Made by a program: the position numbers and the translations under genes. A stretch of DNA of 64,000 nt from assembly GCA_964586315.1 (NCBI GenBank), contig CAZPHE010000001.1, positions 62,001 to 126,000 of the forward strand, read 5' to 3'. A model generated the notes under the pieces. The model searched no databases. It saw only the letters and a list, made by a program, of their open reading frames with translations, and was not told the origin of the DNA. The stretch comes from CAZEER01 sp964586315 (GTDB taxonomy: Bacteria; Fidelibacterota; Marinisomatia; Marinisomatales; UBA1611). Below, piece by piece: positions 9,870 through 19,371 of the stretch. Numbering within the stretch: position 1 is the stretch's first letter; each line of letters begins with the position of its first letter.

Positions 9870-11735
9870 ATGAACAGATTTGTCCCCATTATTGTTTTAA
9901 CCTTTTTTTTCTATAGTTTATCAGGACAAACAAAACCAGTAGATACTCCAAAGATTATATTAAACAATGTGTCCTTTGATTTGCAATTTAGTGGTCAGTT
10001 TAATCAAGTCAATGATTACACACTAAAAATTGGAGAACAAACCTTTTATCCAACAAAAAAAAGCAAAGAAAACCTTCTTTTTCAAAGGATAAAAGTCTAT
10101 AAAAATGGTCCTGCAACAATAACTCTCTCTAAAGACACTTCGCCCATTATACAGTTTCAAAAACCAGTCATCTCCGGCTGGGTTTCGGTTCTTCCTCCAC
10201 TTATTGCCATTTTACTGGCTTTTATTTCAAGGTCTGTTATACCATCGTTGTTTGCAGCAGTCTGGTTTGGGGCATGGTCATTGACTAATTTTAATATCAG
10301 GGGAATAATTTCATCGCTCCTTGATTCTTTTCATTTCTACATTTTAAATACTATGATTGATCGGGACCATGCTATTATTACTTTATTTACTTTAATGCTT
10401 GGTGGGATGGTTGGAATTGTTTATCGCAATGGAGGAATGCATGGAATTATAAAACATCTGATTAAAAAAGCCGATACACCCAAAAAAGGGCAATTAGCTA
10501 TTTGGCTTTTTGGAATTTTTGTTTTTTTTGATGATTATTCAAACACGCTCATTGTTGGGAACACATCTCGCCTACTTTGTGATAAACTAAAAATTTCTAG
10601 GCAGAAACTTGCATATTTAGTGGATTCAACATCTGCTCCTGTTGCAACAATTGCAATTATGACAACATGGATAGGATTTCAGGTTGGGATTATTTCCGAT
10701 GCATTACCAAGCCTAGATGGCCTCAATGAATCTGCATATATGCTTTTTATTCATTCAATACCATACAGTTTTTATCCTTTTTTGGCAATTGCAATGGTTG
10801 GCATTGTCGTTTTATCTGGAAAGGACTTTGGTCCAATGTTAGTTGCAGAAAAACAAGCGCGTATGGATATTCAATACAGGCCCGATCTACAAAACTCTGA
10901 AAACAATTCAGATTTAGATAGGGATGATCTATTTGTAAAAAAAGATATCCCAAAAAGGGCTTTAAATGCTATCATTCCAATTGGAGTTTTAATTCTTTCT
11001 ATGTTCTATTTCATTTTTACATCTGGTGAAGGGAGCACACTGCAAGACATATTAGGTAGTGCAGACACCTATGGTGCGCTTATGCACTCAACCTTGTTAA
11101 GCGCCATAACTGCTGCAGGTCTATCCGTTAGCCAAAAAATTTTAAATTTAAATGAAACTCTCAATGCTTGGTTCAGCGGTGTAAAATTCATGATGATGGG
11201 GATATTAGTTTTAATATTAGCATGGGCATTAGCAGATATTTCCAAAGATCTCCGAACTGCAGATTATATTGTTTCTTCTCTTGGAGATAAAATGCCAATG
11301 TCTTTTTTGCCAACTATAGTTTTTTTAATTGCGGCAGCAACAGCGTTTGGTACAGGTTCCAGCTGGGGTGTTATGGCAATATTAATGCCGTTAGTTATTC
11401 CGTTGACCTGGGCTGTAATGATTAATAATAATGCAGCAACACCAGAAAATTATCATATTTTATATTCATCTATAGCTTGTGTCTTAACTGGCGCTGTTTG
11501 GGCAGATCACTGTTCGCCTATATCGGACACAACCATATTAACATCTATGGCATCTGGTTGTGAACTAATGGACCATGTTTGGACACAAATGCCCTATGCT
11601 TTATCTACTGGAATCGCGGCATTATTATTAGGAACTCTACCGGCTAGTTTTGGTGTTCCCTGGTGGATTTTGCTATTATTAGGCTTATCTTCTCAGATAG
11701 TAGTAATGAAATATTTAGGAAAAAGTTCAGATTAA
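9870..11735 (+). CDS. NhaC-family Na+/H+ antiporter-like membrane transporter with extracytoplasmic N-domain
   Basis: A 621-residue protein. Residues 1-19 look like a signal sequence ending at 'SLSGQ', followed by a beta-rich domain of about 90 residues outside the membrane. From about residue 105 it is an NhaC-type transporter with many helices and conserved stretches 'FFDDYSNTLIVG', 'DSTSAPVAT', 'GTGSSWGVMAI' and 'ADHCSPISDTTILTS'. Such proteins exchange sodium for protons or for organic ions (MleN exchanges malate and lactate). The gene ends eight bases before the ureohydrolase start, so the two are probably one operon and the cargo could be related to that enzyme. That link is inference. 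Confidence 0.87.
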   Translation: MNRFVPIIVLTFFFYSLSGQTKPVDTPKIILNNVSFDLQFSGQFNQVNDYTLKIGEQTFYPTKKSKENLLFQRIKVYKNGPATITLSKDTSPIIQFQKPVISGWVSVLPPLIAILLAFISRSVIPSLFAAVWFGAWSLTNFNIRGIISSLLDSFHFYILNTMIDRDHAIITLFTLMLGGMVGIVYRNGGMHGIIKHLIKKADTPKKGQLAIWLFGIFVFFDDYSNTLIVGNTSRLLCDKLKISRQKLAYLVDSTSAPVATIAIMTTWIGFQVGIISDALPSLDGLNESAYMLFIHSIPYSFYPFLAIAMVGIVVLSGKDFGPMLVAEKQARMDIQYRPDLQNSENNSDLDRDDLFVKKDIPKRALNAIIPIGVLILSMFYFIFTSGEGSTLQDILGSADTYGALMHSTLLSAITAAGLSVSQKILNLNETLNAWFSGVKFMMMGILVLILAWALADISKDLRTADYIVSSLGDKMPMSFLPTIVFLIAAATAFGTGSSWGVMAILMPLVIPLTWAVMINNNAATPENYHILYSSIACVLTGAVWADHCSPISDTTILTSMASGCELMDHVWTQMPYALSTGIAALLLGTLPASFGVPWWILLLLGLSSQIVVMKYLGKSSD

Positions 11736-11743
11736 AAAAATTA

Positions 11744-12697
11744 ATGAAAAAAAAATATAAACCTTTAAACGCAATGAAATACCCTAGGTTTGAGGGTATT
11801 CGTACATTTATGAGGCTACCACATGTAGAACACCTAAATGATATAGATTTTTTAATTGCAGGTGTCCCTTTTGATACGGGTGGAACATTTCGTGTCGGTG
11901 CTCGTTTCGGGCCATCGGGGATAAGAGAAAATTCTCTGCTACTTCGGCCATATAATCCGGCACAAGGAATAGATATATTTAAATATTGTAATGGTGTAGA
12001 CTTTGGTGACCTGCCGATTGTCCCAGGTTATCTACCAGAGTCACATAAATTAATAGAAAATGGTGCCAAAAACATTTATCAATCAAAAGCAACGCCCATA
12101 TTTATAGGCGGGGACCACTCTATTTCTTTACCTCTGCTTCGTTCTGTTAAAGAAAAATTTGGTCCTGTCGCATTAATTCACTTCGATGCCCATAGTGATT
12201 TATGGCATGGTTATTTCGATAACAAAGACACACATGGAACACCATTTCGAAGAGCTGTAGAAGAAAATTTAATTGATCCAAGCCTATCAAGCCAGATTGG
12301 TTTAAGAGGGTCGCTTTACGACAAAAATGATTTTGAAATGTCTAATAAAGTTGGTCTTCTAGCCATTACTGGTCCAGAACTGCACAATCTAGGAATAGAG
12401 AAAGCATTAGATATAGTAAAAAATCGCGTTGGAAAGGGACCTGCATATTTAACATTCGATATCGATTTTATAGATCCTGCATTTGCTCCCGGGACGGGAA
12501 CACCAGAGGCGGGAGGGTTTACTGGATATGATGCAATTTCATTTATCAGAGGCTTGACAGATATCGACTTTGTGGGTTTCGATTTAGTTGAAGTAATGCC
12601 GGATTATGACCCAACACAGATGACCAGTCTGCTAGCTGCAAACATTATATATGAATTCATATCTCTTATCGCTCTTAAAAAAAGAAACAAGTTATAA
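11744..12697 (+). CDS. Ureohydrolase, guanidinobutyrase/agmatinase-like
   Basis: A manganese-dependent ureohydrolase of about 317 residues. Metal-binding motifs are complete: 'GGDHSIS', 'HFDAHSD' and 'TFDIDFIDP'. The N-terminal 'RFEGIRTFMRLP', 'RFGPSGIRE', 'LRPYN' and 'APGTGTPEAGG' look more like guanidinobutyrase or guanidinopropionase than arginase; agmatinase and guanidine hydrolase remain possible. The reaction releases urea from a guanidino compound. I chose the ATG at 11744, eight bases after the antiporter stop; a longer frame from 11663 would overlap that gene by more than 70 bases. Pairing with an NhaC-like carrier suggests uptake plus hydrolysis of a guanidino compound (inference). 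Confidence 0.87.
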   Translation: MKKKYKPLNAMKYPRFEGIRTFMRLPHVEHLNDIDFLIAGVPFDTGGTFRVGARFGPSGIRENSLLLRPYNPAQGIDIFKYCNGVDFGDLPIVPGYLPESHKLIENGAKNIYQSKATPIFIGGDHSISLPLLRSVKEKFGPVALIHFDAHSDLWHGYFDNKDTHGTPFRRAVEENLIDPSLSSQIGLRGSLYDKNDFEMSNKVGLLAITGPELHNLGIEKALDIVKNRVGKGPAYLTFDIDFIDPAFAPGTGTPEAGGFTGYDAISFIRGLTDIDFVGFDLVEVMPDYDPTQMTSLLAANIIYEFISLIALKKRNKL

Positions 12698-15071
12698 AAT
12701 TGTTTTGTTTAACAACTTAGATAAAAAAGCCCAAACATTATCTCTTTATATTTTATTCTTATTTTTAACCACATGTTCCAACCAAAAAAACATACTTTTG
12801 GGCAAAAGCACTATTAATATTATCCCAAAACCCAATTCTATAATTACTGGGGATGGTCCTTTTAAGCTTGAACTAATTAATAAAATTTCTATTGAAAACG
12901 GATCTAATTCAGAAAAATCTATAGCTCATTTATTTCAAAACCATTTAAAACCCATAAAAACATTAAAAATAGAACAACTAAAAGGTGAGACAATTGGGAA
13001 AATTATAATTAGCATGAATCCCAACCTTAATATTCCAGAAGAGGGTTACCATCTAACAATCGGTAATAATCAATCAATAGAACTGAAAGCATCCTCTTTT
13101 GGTGGATTGTTTTATGGCTTCCAATCTTTTCGTCAATTATGTGATAAAAACCTTGATGCTAACATTAAACCCGAAAACCTCTCTATTCCAAAATGTGTTA
13201 TTGAAGACTCCCCTGTTTTTGGATACCGGGGAATGCACCTAGATGTTTCTAGGCACTTTTTTGATGTTGAGTTCATCAAGACCTATCTAGACATGATTGC
13301 ACTACATAAAATGAATGTTTTTCACTGGCACCTTACAGACGACAATGGCTGGAGGATTGAAATAAAAAAATATCCTTTATTAACAAAAAAATCTGCATGG
13401 CGAATTGACAGAACAAATGAACCGTGGAAAGAACAATCTCCTGCAAAAGAAAACGAAAAGCCTACATATGGAGGGTTTTATACCCAAAATGAAATCCGTG
13501 AGGTAATTCAATACGCTGCAGATCGAAATATTATGGTAATACCTGAGATTGAAATGCCTGGTCATACATCTGAAGTTTTTGCAGCATATCCAGAGCTGTC
13601 TTGCAAAGGAGAATTTATAGACGTAAACCCGGGATCATACTGGCCAAATGTTGATATTTTTTGCGCTGGAAATGATAATGTGTTTGTGTTTCTTGAAAAT
13701 GTTTTAGATGAAGTTTCAGAACTTTTCCCGGGGCCATATATACATATTGGTGGTGATGAAGCAGATAAATTAAACTGGGCAAATTGCACCAAATGTCAAA
13801 ATCGCATAAAAACCGAAGAACTAAAAAATGAACATGAACTTCAAAGTTGGTTTATTAAAAAAATAGAAAAATTCATTTTGAAAAAAAATAAAAAACTAGT
13901 TGGTTGGGATGAAATACTAGAAGGTGGATTGGCAAAAACAGCAACCGTGATGAGCTGGCGAGGAATGCAGGGTGGAATCGAATCTGCAAAATCAGGACAC
14001 GAAGTAATAATGTGCCCCACTTCTCACTGTTACTTTGATTATTATCAGGCCAACCCAGAAACATCTCCCGAAGCAATTGGAGGGTTCACAACTTTAAAAA
14101 AGGTATATTCATTTAATCCGATACCTAACGAATTATTGGAAAACGAAAAACATCTTGTTTTAGGAGCTCAGGGCAATCTTTGGACTGAATATGTTCAAAC
14201 ACCAGAACGTGCACAATATCGTGTTTTGCCTAGAATGACCGCGTTATCCGAAATTCTTTGGTCAGGACCGGGTAATAATACCTATGAAGATTTTTATTTT
14301 AGACTAAAACACTTACTAAAGCGGTTTGAAACTCTAAACTGGTCATATGCTCCTGGTTCTTTTGTTGTTTCTATTAACCCCGATCATCAATCTATAGATC
14401 AAAAATATAAAGTGAATATATTTTCTGAAAAACCAGGTGAAAAAATCAGGTACACATTAGATGGAACGGATCCTGCCCAAACATCATTTATCTTTAAAAA
14501 ACCAATTGTAATTAACAAAAGGACTACGATAAAAGCAGCCTTGTTTATTGATAATGTGCGCGCAGGAAAAATATCTGATAAAACTGTTTTTTTTAGTAAA
14601 GCAATGGGAAAAAACATATTCTATAATAATATCTATAGTGAAAGATACTCTGGAAATGGACCTTTGACTTTAGTAGATGGCATGACAGGAACCATTGCAC
14701 ATAATGATGGCTATTGGCAAGGTTGGGAAAAATCAAATCTAGACGTGATTATCGATTTGCAACACAACGAGCTAATTTCAATGGTTTCTATTGGTTTTCT
14801 TGAATCTCAAAAGTCATGGATATTTTTCCCAACTCTTATCAAAATTTCTTTTTCTAATGATAGAAAATTATTCAGTGAAGAGTCTCGGATTAGGATTGGT
14901 GATGGGTATAAAAATAACACAGCAAATAGAAAACTATTCAAAAGCAAACAATTAAATATTTCAGCTAGATATATTAAAATACAGGCAATCAACAGAGAGA
15001 CATGCCCAGATTGGCACCCAGGGTTCGGGGGGAAAGCCTGGATTTTCTCAGATGAAATAATTGTTGAATAA
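12651..15071 (+). CDS. Beta-N-acetylhexosaminidase (GH20) lipoprotein
   Basis: An 806-residue secreted glycosidase. It shows a lipobox 'LFLTTC', a GH20b domain, the GH20 barrel from about 185 to 570 with 'GMHLDVSRHFF', 'HWHLTDDNGWRIE' and the catalytic Asp-Glu pair in 'HIGGDEADK' near residue 369, then a chitobiase-type C-terminal domain ('RYTLDGTDP') and a discoidin-like end domain. GH20 enzymes remove terminal GlcNAc or GalNAc by substrate-assisted catalysis. The ATG at 12651 overlaps the previous gene by 47 bases; a TTG at 12705 gives a shorter, more normal lipoprotein signal and may be the real start. The convergent sulfatase suggests work on sulfated amino-sugar glycans. Confidence 0.92.
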   Translation: MNSYLLSLLKKETSYKIVLFNNLDKKAQTLSLYILFLFLTTCSNQKNILLGKSTINIIPKPNSIITGDGPFKLELINKISIENGSNSEKSIAHLFQNHLKPIKTLKIEQLKGETIGKIIISMNPNLNIPEEGYHLTIGNNQSIELKASSFGGLFYGFQSFRQLCDKNLDANIKPENLSIPKCVIEDSPVFGYRGMHLDVSRHFFDVEFIKTYLDMIALHKMNVFHWHLTDDNGWRIEIKKYPLLTKKSAWRIDRTNEPWKEQSPAKENEKPTYGGFYTQNEIREVIQYAADRNIMVIPEIEMPGHTSEVFAAYPELSCKGEFIDVNPGSYWPNVDIFCAGNDNVFVFLENVLDEVSELFPGPYIHIGGDEADKLNWANCTKCQNRIKTEELKNEHELQSWFIKKIEKFILKKNKKLVGWDEILEGGLAKTATVMSWRGMQGGIESAKSGHEVIMCPTSHCYFDYYQANPETSPEAIGGFTTLKKVYSFNPIPNELLENEKHLVLGAQGNLWTEYVQTPERAQYRVLPRMTALSEILWSGPGNNTYEDFYFRLKHLLKRFETLNWSYAPGSFVVSINPDHQSIDQKYKVNIFSEKPGEKIRYTLDGTDPAQTSFIFKKPIVINKRTTIKAALFIDNVRAGKISDKTVFFSKAMGKNIFYNNIYSERYSGNGPLTLVDGMTGTIAHNDGYWQGWEKSNLDVIIDLQHNELISMVSIGFLESQKSWIFFPTLIKISFSNDRKLFSEESRIRIGDGYKNNTANRKLFKSKQLNISARYIKIQAINRETCPDWHPGFGGKAWIFSDEIIVE

Positions 15072-15078
15072 AGAAAAA

Positions 15079-16590
15079 TTATTCACCAAATGCTGCAAAT
15101 CTAAAACTGGATATTTGAGAAGGAGTGTGTTCTTTAGTCATTATATGCCTGACTTTGGATAAAATCTGAGGGTGATCCTTCGCAATATTATTTTTTTCTT
15201 TTAAATCTTTAGAAAGGTCAAAAAGTTCTATTTCAAGATTCCCTTTAAATATTCCTTTACGTATTCCTTTATAGTTGTCTATTCTAACAGCTTGTTGACC
15301 ACCATATTCAGGAATTTCCCAATATAAATATTCATGGTTTTTTGTTTGTTTTTTCCCAAGAAGCACATTTAAAAAACTGATGCCATCAGTCTTTGGATTT
15401 TCTCCAGCACCGCATAATTCAACAAATGTTGGTAAAAAATCCTGAAAGGCAGATAGGTGGTCGGTTTTACTTCCTGGTTTTATACGACCAGACCAATTAA
15501 CAATCATCGGGACTCGGATTCCTCCTTCCTTTAAAAACCCTTTTCCCCATCCATATGCTGCACTAAATGGTTTCGCGCTATTGAAAAATTTTGTGTCTGC
15601 CCCTCCAGTATATGTTGGTCCATTGTCGCTAGTGAAAACAATAATAGTGTTTTCTAAAAGATTGTTTTTTTTTAATACCGCTATCAAATTCCCAACCTGT
15701 TCATCCAACGTAGAAATCATAGCAGCATAAGTTGCCCTTGGAGTCTGATTGGGAAAGTAGTTTTTACCTATATAAGGAGATTCATTTCCTAATTTGTTTT
15801 TATAATAGTTTGTCCATTTATTGGGTGCCTGCAGTGGAACATGTGGCAAAGGTGAAGCATAGATTAATAAAAACCGTTTGTTGGTGTTTTGTTCTATAAA
15901 ACCTATGGCTTTTTTATGCATTACATCTGGAGCATATTCTTTTAAAGAAAACTTTGAATAACTTTCCACATCGTATATATCGGATCCTAGATCTAATCCT
16001 GAATGCGGAAGTATTGCTTTATTATTTAAAATTATTTTTTTATCGTTTTCCCAAAGATGCATAGGGTACAATGTGTGCGCTTGTCTTTGGCAATTATAAC
16101 CAAAAAAGTAACTAAAACCCTGATTGTTTGGGTCACCTTCTGTTCCTGGTCCACCTAATCCCCATTTTCCTATAAAACCAGTTTCATATCCACTACTTTG
16201 AATCAATTCCGCAAAAGTCAAAACAGAATCAGAAAGAGGTCTTTGGCCTTCTAGTTTTTCATTTTTAAACACTTCAAGATAATTCCACACATTGCCTCGA
16301 TCTTTCAACTCATCATTCCCTCTAATATAGGTGTGACCAGAATGTTTACCTGTTAGCAACACTGAACGAGATGGCGCACAAACAGGAGAACCAGAATAAT
16401 GTTGGGTAAAAAGTATTCCACTTTTTGCAAGCGAATCAATATTTGGCGTCTCAATTAATTGTTGACCATATACACCGATTTCTCCATAACCTAGATCATC
16501 TGCTAGTATAAAAACAATATTGGGGTGTTCTTGTTTTTTAGAACAAGACATATAAAATAATATTCCAAAAACTATTATAACTGATTTCAT
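15079..16590 (-). CDS. Sulfatase (arylsulfatase/GalNAc-6-sulfatase-like) lipoprotein
   Basis: A 503-residue type I sulfatase. The formylglycine motif C-x-P-S-R is present with Cys71 in 'PVCAPSRSVLLTG', and metal ligands appear in 'LADDLGYG' and 'FTSDNGPT'. A lipobox 'FYMSC' at residue 16 suggests attachment to a membrane outside the cytoplasm. The enzyme cleaves sulfate esters, and needs a separate maturation enzyme to convert Cys71 to formylglycine; none is encoded in this window. It converges on the GH20 gene with seven bases between stops, so the two are not co-transcribed, but together fit removal of sulfate and amino sugar from marine or host glycans. Confidence 0.92.
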   Translation of the reverse strand: MKSVIIVFGILFYMSCSKKQEHPNIVFILADDLGYGEIGVYGQQLIETPNIDSLAKSGILFTQHYSGSPVCAPSRSVLLTGKHSGHTYIRGNDELKDRGNVWNYLEVFKNEKLEGQRPLSDSVLTFAELIQSSGYETGFIGKWGLGGPGTEGDPNNQGFSYFFGYNCQRQAHTLYPMHLWENDKKIILNNKAILPHSGLDLGSDIYDVESYSKFSLKEYAPDVMHKKAIGFIEQNTNKRFLLIYASPLPHVPLQAPNKWTNYYKNKLGNESPYIGKNYFPNQTPRATYAAMISTLDEQVGNLIAVLKKNNLLENTIIVFTSDNGPTYTGGADTKFFNSAKPFSAAYGWGKGFLKEGGIRVPMIVNWSGRIKPGSKTDHLSAFQDFLPTFVELCGAGENPKTDGISFLNVLLGKKQTKNHEYLYWEIPEYGGQQAVRIDNYKGIRKGIFKGNLEIELFDLSKDLKEKNNIAKDHPQILSKVRHIMTKEHTPSQISSFRFAAFGE

Positions 16591-16591
16591 T

Positions 16592-17242
16592 TTAAAATTT
16601 ATTAATCATATAAGATTCTATAGTCTGAATGCCTAGTGGAGCATTCTTTAGGCTCAAAACAATAGCTTTAGCTATAGACCTGGCTTGCGCTGCTCTATAT
16701 TTTTTTAGTAGACCAATCATCAATGGGTTTATTATACTAAAAACAACTTTACCTGCCAATTCTCCGATTCGAATTTCTTTTCTTTTGCCTAAAATCAATG
16801 ATGGTTTGAAAATTTGAATTATAGGTATATTTAATTGTTTTATTTTGTTTCCTGTTTCGCCTTTTATTTTATTATAAAAATTTTTTGAATCTGCATTAGC
16901 TCCAAGAGAAGTTACAATTGAAAATGATTTCGCATTTGTATTTTGAGCACACGTAGCAAATTTTATTGGCAATTGGAAATCTACGTATTTAAACGCTTTC
17001 TTTGTTCCAGCCTTTTTTATTGTTGTTCCCAAGCAACAAAAAACACGATTAACTGGTTTAAGGCTGTTAAAAGAGATTGGATCATTAAAGTCAACGATTA
17101 ATTCTTTTAATTTCTCTGATGTTGTGAATTGTTTTTTTCTTACAAGCGCAACTACTGAAATGAAGTTGTTTGAAAACAATAATTCTTTTACAAGACAATG
17201 TTCAACCAGTCCTGCACTACCCACGACTAAAGCTGAAATCAT
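16592..17242 (-). CDS. NAD(P)-binding Rossmann protein, NmrA/HTATIP2-like
   Basis: A 216-residue atypical short-chain dehydrogenase-like protein. The N-terminal Rossmann motif reads 'VVGSAGLVEHCLVKELL', where the third glycine of the usual G-x-x-G-x-x-G is replaced by glutamate. 'RVFCCLGTT', 'FKYVDFQL' and 'IIQIFKPSLILG' follow the pattern of the YbjT/HTATIP2 (TIP30) group, whose bacterial members are poorly characterised. The gene stops two bases before the sulfatase start on the same strand, so they may be co-transcribed without an obvious functional link. Dinucleotide binding may be altered by the glycine change. No reaction is assigned. Confidence 0.75.
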   Translation of the reverse strand: MISALVVGSAGLVEHCLVKELLFSNNFISVVALVRKKQFTTSEKLKELIVDFNDPISFNSLKPVNRVFCCLGTTIKKAGTKKAFKYVDFQLPIKFATCAQNTNAKSFSIVTSLGANADSKNFYNKIKGETGNKIKQLNIPIIQIFKPSLILGKRKEIRIGELAGKVVFSIINPLMIGLLKKYRAAQARSIAKAIVLSLKNAPLGIQTIESYMINKF

Positions 17243-17332
17243 ATTAAAAAACTATAAGACATATATAAGTTTGGTCATTTTTGTGTATAAACTTAATGCG
17301 TATTAGATTTTAACAAACTTTTAGGGATTCTA

Positions 17333-17866
17333 ATGAAAACATTGTCTATTCTCTCCTTAATTATTGTTGCTGGGTGTTCGTCTGGAACACCTGTTAATAT
17401 GGAAGATGTTCTATATGAGCGTAGTGGTCGTTATATAACCGGTGATAATTATAGTAGTTTGTTTTATAAAAATCAGAAAGTATATAGTGGTCCCGGGTTT
17501 AAATTATATCGTACCGGTGAAAAAATGGAAGAAGGAATTTTAAAAAATGGATGGAAGTCAGATGTTTGGACAGGGTGGTATAAAGACGGAAAGAAAAAGT
17601 TTGTTGGTAAATATAAAAAGGGGAAGCCCGATGGAGAGTGGTCTGGGTATTATAGAAATGGACAAAAAAAATATGAAGGGAGTTATTATAAGGGTTTTCA
17701 AATTGGAACATGGAATTATTTTAGTAAAAAAGGTGAAAAGAAATTAGAAGAAAGTTACTTTATTTGTACAGATGAGTGTGAAGAAACACACCCGCCCGAT
17801 CGAAGGGGAACTAAATATATATGTGAAAACCTCGGGAAAATTATTGAAACAAAAAAAGATTTTTAA
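17333..17866 (+). CDS. MORN/YwqK-type repeat lipoprotein
   Basis: A 177-residue lipoprotein with lipobox 'IVAGCSS' at its N-terminus. Residues 60-135 are a run of short repeats: 'GEKMEEGILKNGWKSDVW', 'YKDGKKKFVGKYKKGKPDGEW' (seen in pieces) and 'NGQKKYEGSYYKGFQIGTW'. These resemble the YwqK/MORN variant repeat found in many Bacteroidota surface proteins. YwqK is an antitoxin in Bacillus, but no toxin partner lies nearby, so that role is not implied here. The last four bases overlap the end of the convergent pyruvate kinase gene. Function unknown. Confidence 0.75.
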   Translation: MKTLSILSLIIVAGCSSGTPVNMEDVLYERSGRYITGDNYSSLFYKNQKVYSGPGFKLYRTGEKMEEGILKNGWKSDVWTGWYKDGKKKFVGKYKKGKPDGEWSGYYRNGQKKYEGSYYKGFQIGTWNYFSKKGEKKLEESYFICTDECEETHPPDRRGTKYICENLGKIIETKKDF

Positions 17867-19266
17867 TCTCTTTTTAGAACCGATAAATAATTTGTTGTTC
17901 CAGACACACCAACGGGGATACCACCAGTAATTACATATTTTACACCTTTCTCCAGTAACGCGTTATCAGCAAGCGCAGCATTGACTATATCAGGAATTTC
18001 ATCAGATGAAATATACTCTTTCACTAAAATAGGATTTACACCCCATACTATTGCAAGCTGTCTACAAATTGTTTTGAATGGTGTCATGGCGATGATTTTT
18101 GCTGAAGGACGGTAACGGGAAATCATCCGTGCAGTGCTTCCAGAATGAGTCATTGTAACCAAGGTTTTTATTTCCCGGTCTGCAGCAACCGAACACGCAG
18201 CAGAACCGATTGCCTGAGAAGTGTTTGTATTTACATGATCAATATGATTAAAGAAGTTTTTATAATTAATTGAAGATTCTGTTTCTTTAATAACCCGACC
18301 CAATAGTTTTATAACTTTTTGAGGATGCTTACCAATAGCTGTTTCACCAGTAACCATTAATGCATCTGCGCCGTCTAATATAGCATTCGCGATATCGCTT
18401 ACTTCTGCTCTGGTTGGAACAGGACGATGTGTCATGGAATCTAAAATTTGTGTGGCAATAACAACGGGTTTGCCGGACCGGTTAGCTTTTTCAACAACAT
18501 CATTTTGAATTAATGGTACTTTTTCTAATGGGAGCTCTACGCCTAAATCTCCTCTTGCAACCATGACACCATCAAAAACATCTATTATTTCACTCATTTT
18601 ATCAACAGCTTCCCATTTTTCTATTTTTGCCATAATTGGCACATTATAACCAAAATCATTTATTTTTTTTCTGACAAAATCATAATCTTCTGGAGACCGA
18701 ACAAATGATAAAGCAATCCAATCTGCTCCTTTTCTTAATGAAAGTTTGAGGTCTTTTATGTCTTGCTCTGTTAAGGTTGGTAGGTCTAATGCCACGCCGG
18801 GGAAGTTGACCCCCTTCTTGTTTTCAATCAACCCACCTTCAAGAACTTTACATAATAAAGTAGAATTAGAAATATGTTTCACAACCTCTAAAGTGACTCG
18901 CCCATCATCTATAAGTATTTTTGCTCCTTTATTAACTTTTTGAAACCTTACTCCCTTAGATACTTGTATTACGCTGTTGCCAGACATTTCATTACTAATT
19001 TGAATATTTTGTCCTTTTTCTATATTAAAAGGTTTTTTAAGTTTTTTTACGCGGATTTTGGGTCCTGCTAAATCTGCCAACACAGACGGTTGTAAGCCCG
19101 AGGGTAATTTAATAGAGCGTATTCGTTCAAAATATTTTGCTTTTTCTTCAGGGGTTCCATGGGACAAGTTGACACGAACACAAGAAACCCCCAAATCTAC
19201 CAATTTTTGAAGCTGTTCACCATCAGAGCAACTTGGACCTATTGTGCAAATTATTTTTGTTCGCAT
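17863..19266 (-). CDS. pyk: Pyruvate kinase
   Basis: A 467-residue glycolytic enzyme that converts phosphoenolpyruvate and ADP to pyruvate and ATP in the cytoplasm. The start 'RTKIICTIGPSC', the catalytic-lysine region 'PIMAKIEKWEAVD', the metal-binding 'VMVARGDLGVELP', 'ATQILDSM' and the C-terminal regulatory domain ('TMTHSGSTARMISRYRP') are all intact. The length matches type II bacterial pyruvate kinases without the extra PEP-utiliser domain. It probably follows apaG on the same strand at a distance of about 105 bases. The 3' end overlaps the convergent YwqK-like gene by four bases. Confidence 0.97.
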   Translation of the reverse strand: MRTKIICTIGPSCSDGEQLQKLVDLGVSCVRVNLSHGTPEEKAKYFERIRSIKLPSGLQPSVLADLAGPKIRVKKLKKPFNIEKGQNIQISNEMSGNSVIQVSKGVRFQKVNKGAKILIDDGRVTLEVVKHISNSTLLCKVLEGGLIENKKGVNFPGVALDLPTLTEQDIKDLKLSLRKGADWIALSFVRSPEDYDFVRKKINDFGYNVPIMAKIEKWEAVDKMSEIIDVFDGVMVARGDLGVELPLEKVPLIQNDVVEKANRSGKPVVIATQILDSMTHRPVPTRAEVSDIANAILDGADALMVTGETAIGKHPQKVIKLLGRVIKETESSINYKNFFNHIDHVNTNTSQAIGSAACSVAADREIKTLVTMTHSGSTARMISRYRPSAKIIAMTPFKTICRQLAIVWGVNPILVKEYISSDEIPDIVNAALADNALLEKGVKYVITGGIPVGVSGTTNYLSVLKRD

Positions 19267-19371
19267 AAGTTCTTTTAAATATTTAACTGTTTAATAAAAT
19301 AAAAGTTAATTTAAAACTGTTTTGTTTGAATATTGTTTGCATCAATCAAAAAGATAAAAACAAAAAAATGA

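Noticed and set aside
797..12697. Nitrilase plus ureohydrolase as an agmatine-to-putrescine pathway
   Set aside because: The two genes are in different operons on opposite strands, about 10 kb apart, and the ureohydrolase would bypass the carbamoylputrescine route.
17333..17866. YwqK-type protein as antitoxin of a toxin-antitoxin pair
   Set aside because: No toxin gene lies next to it; the protein is a lipoprotein with MORN-like repeats and its neighbour is pyruvate kinase.
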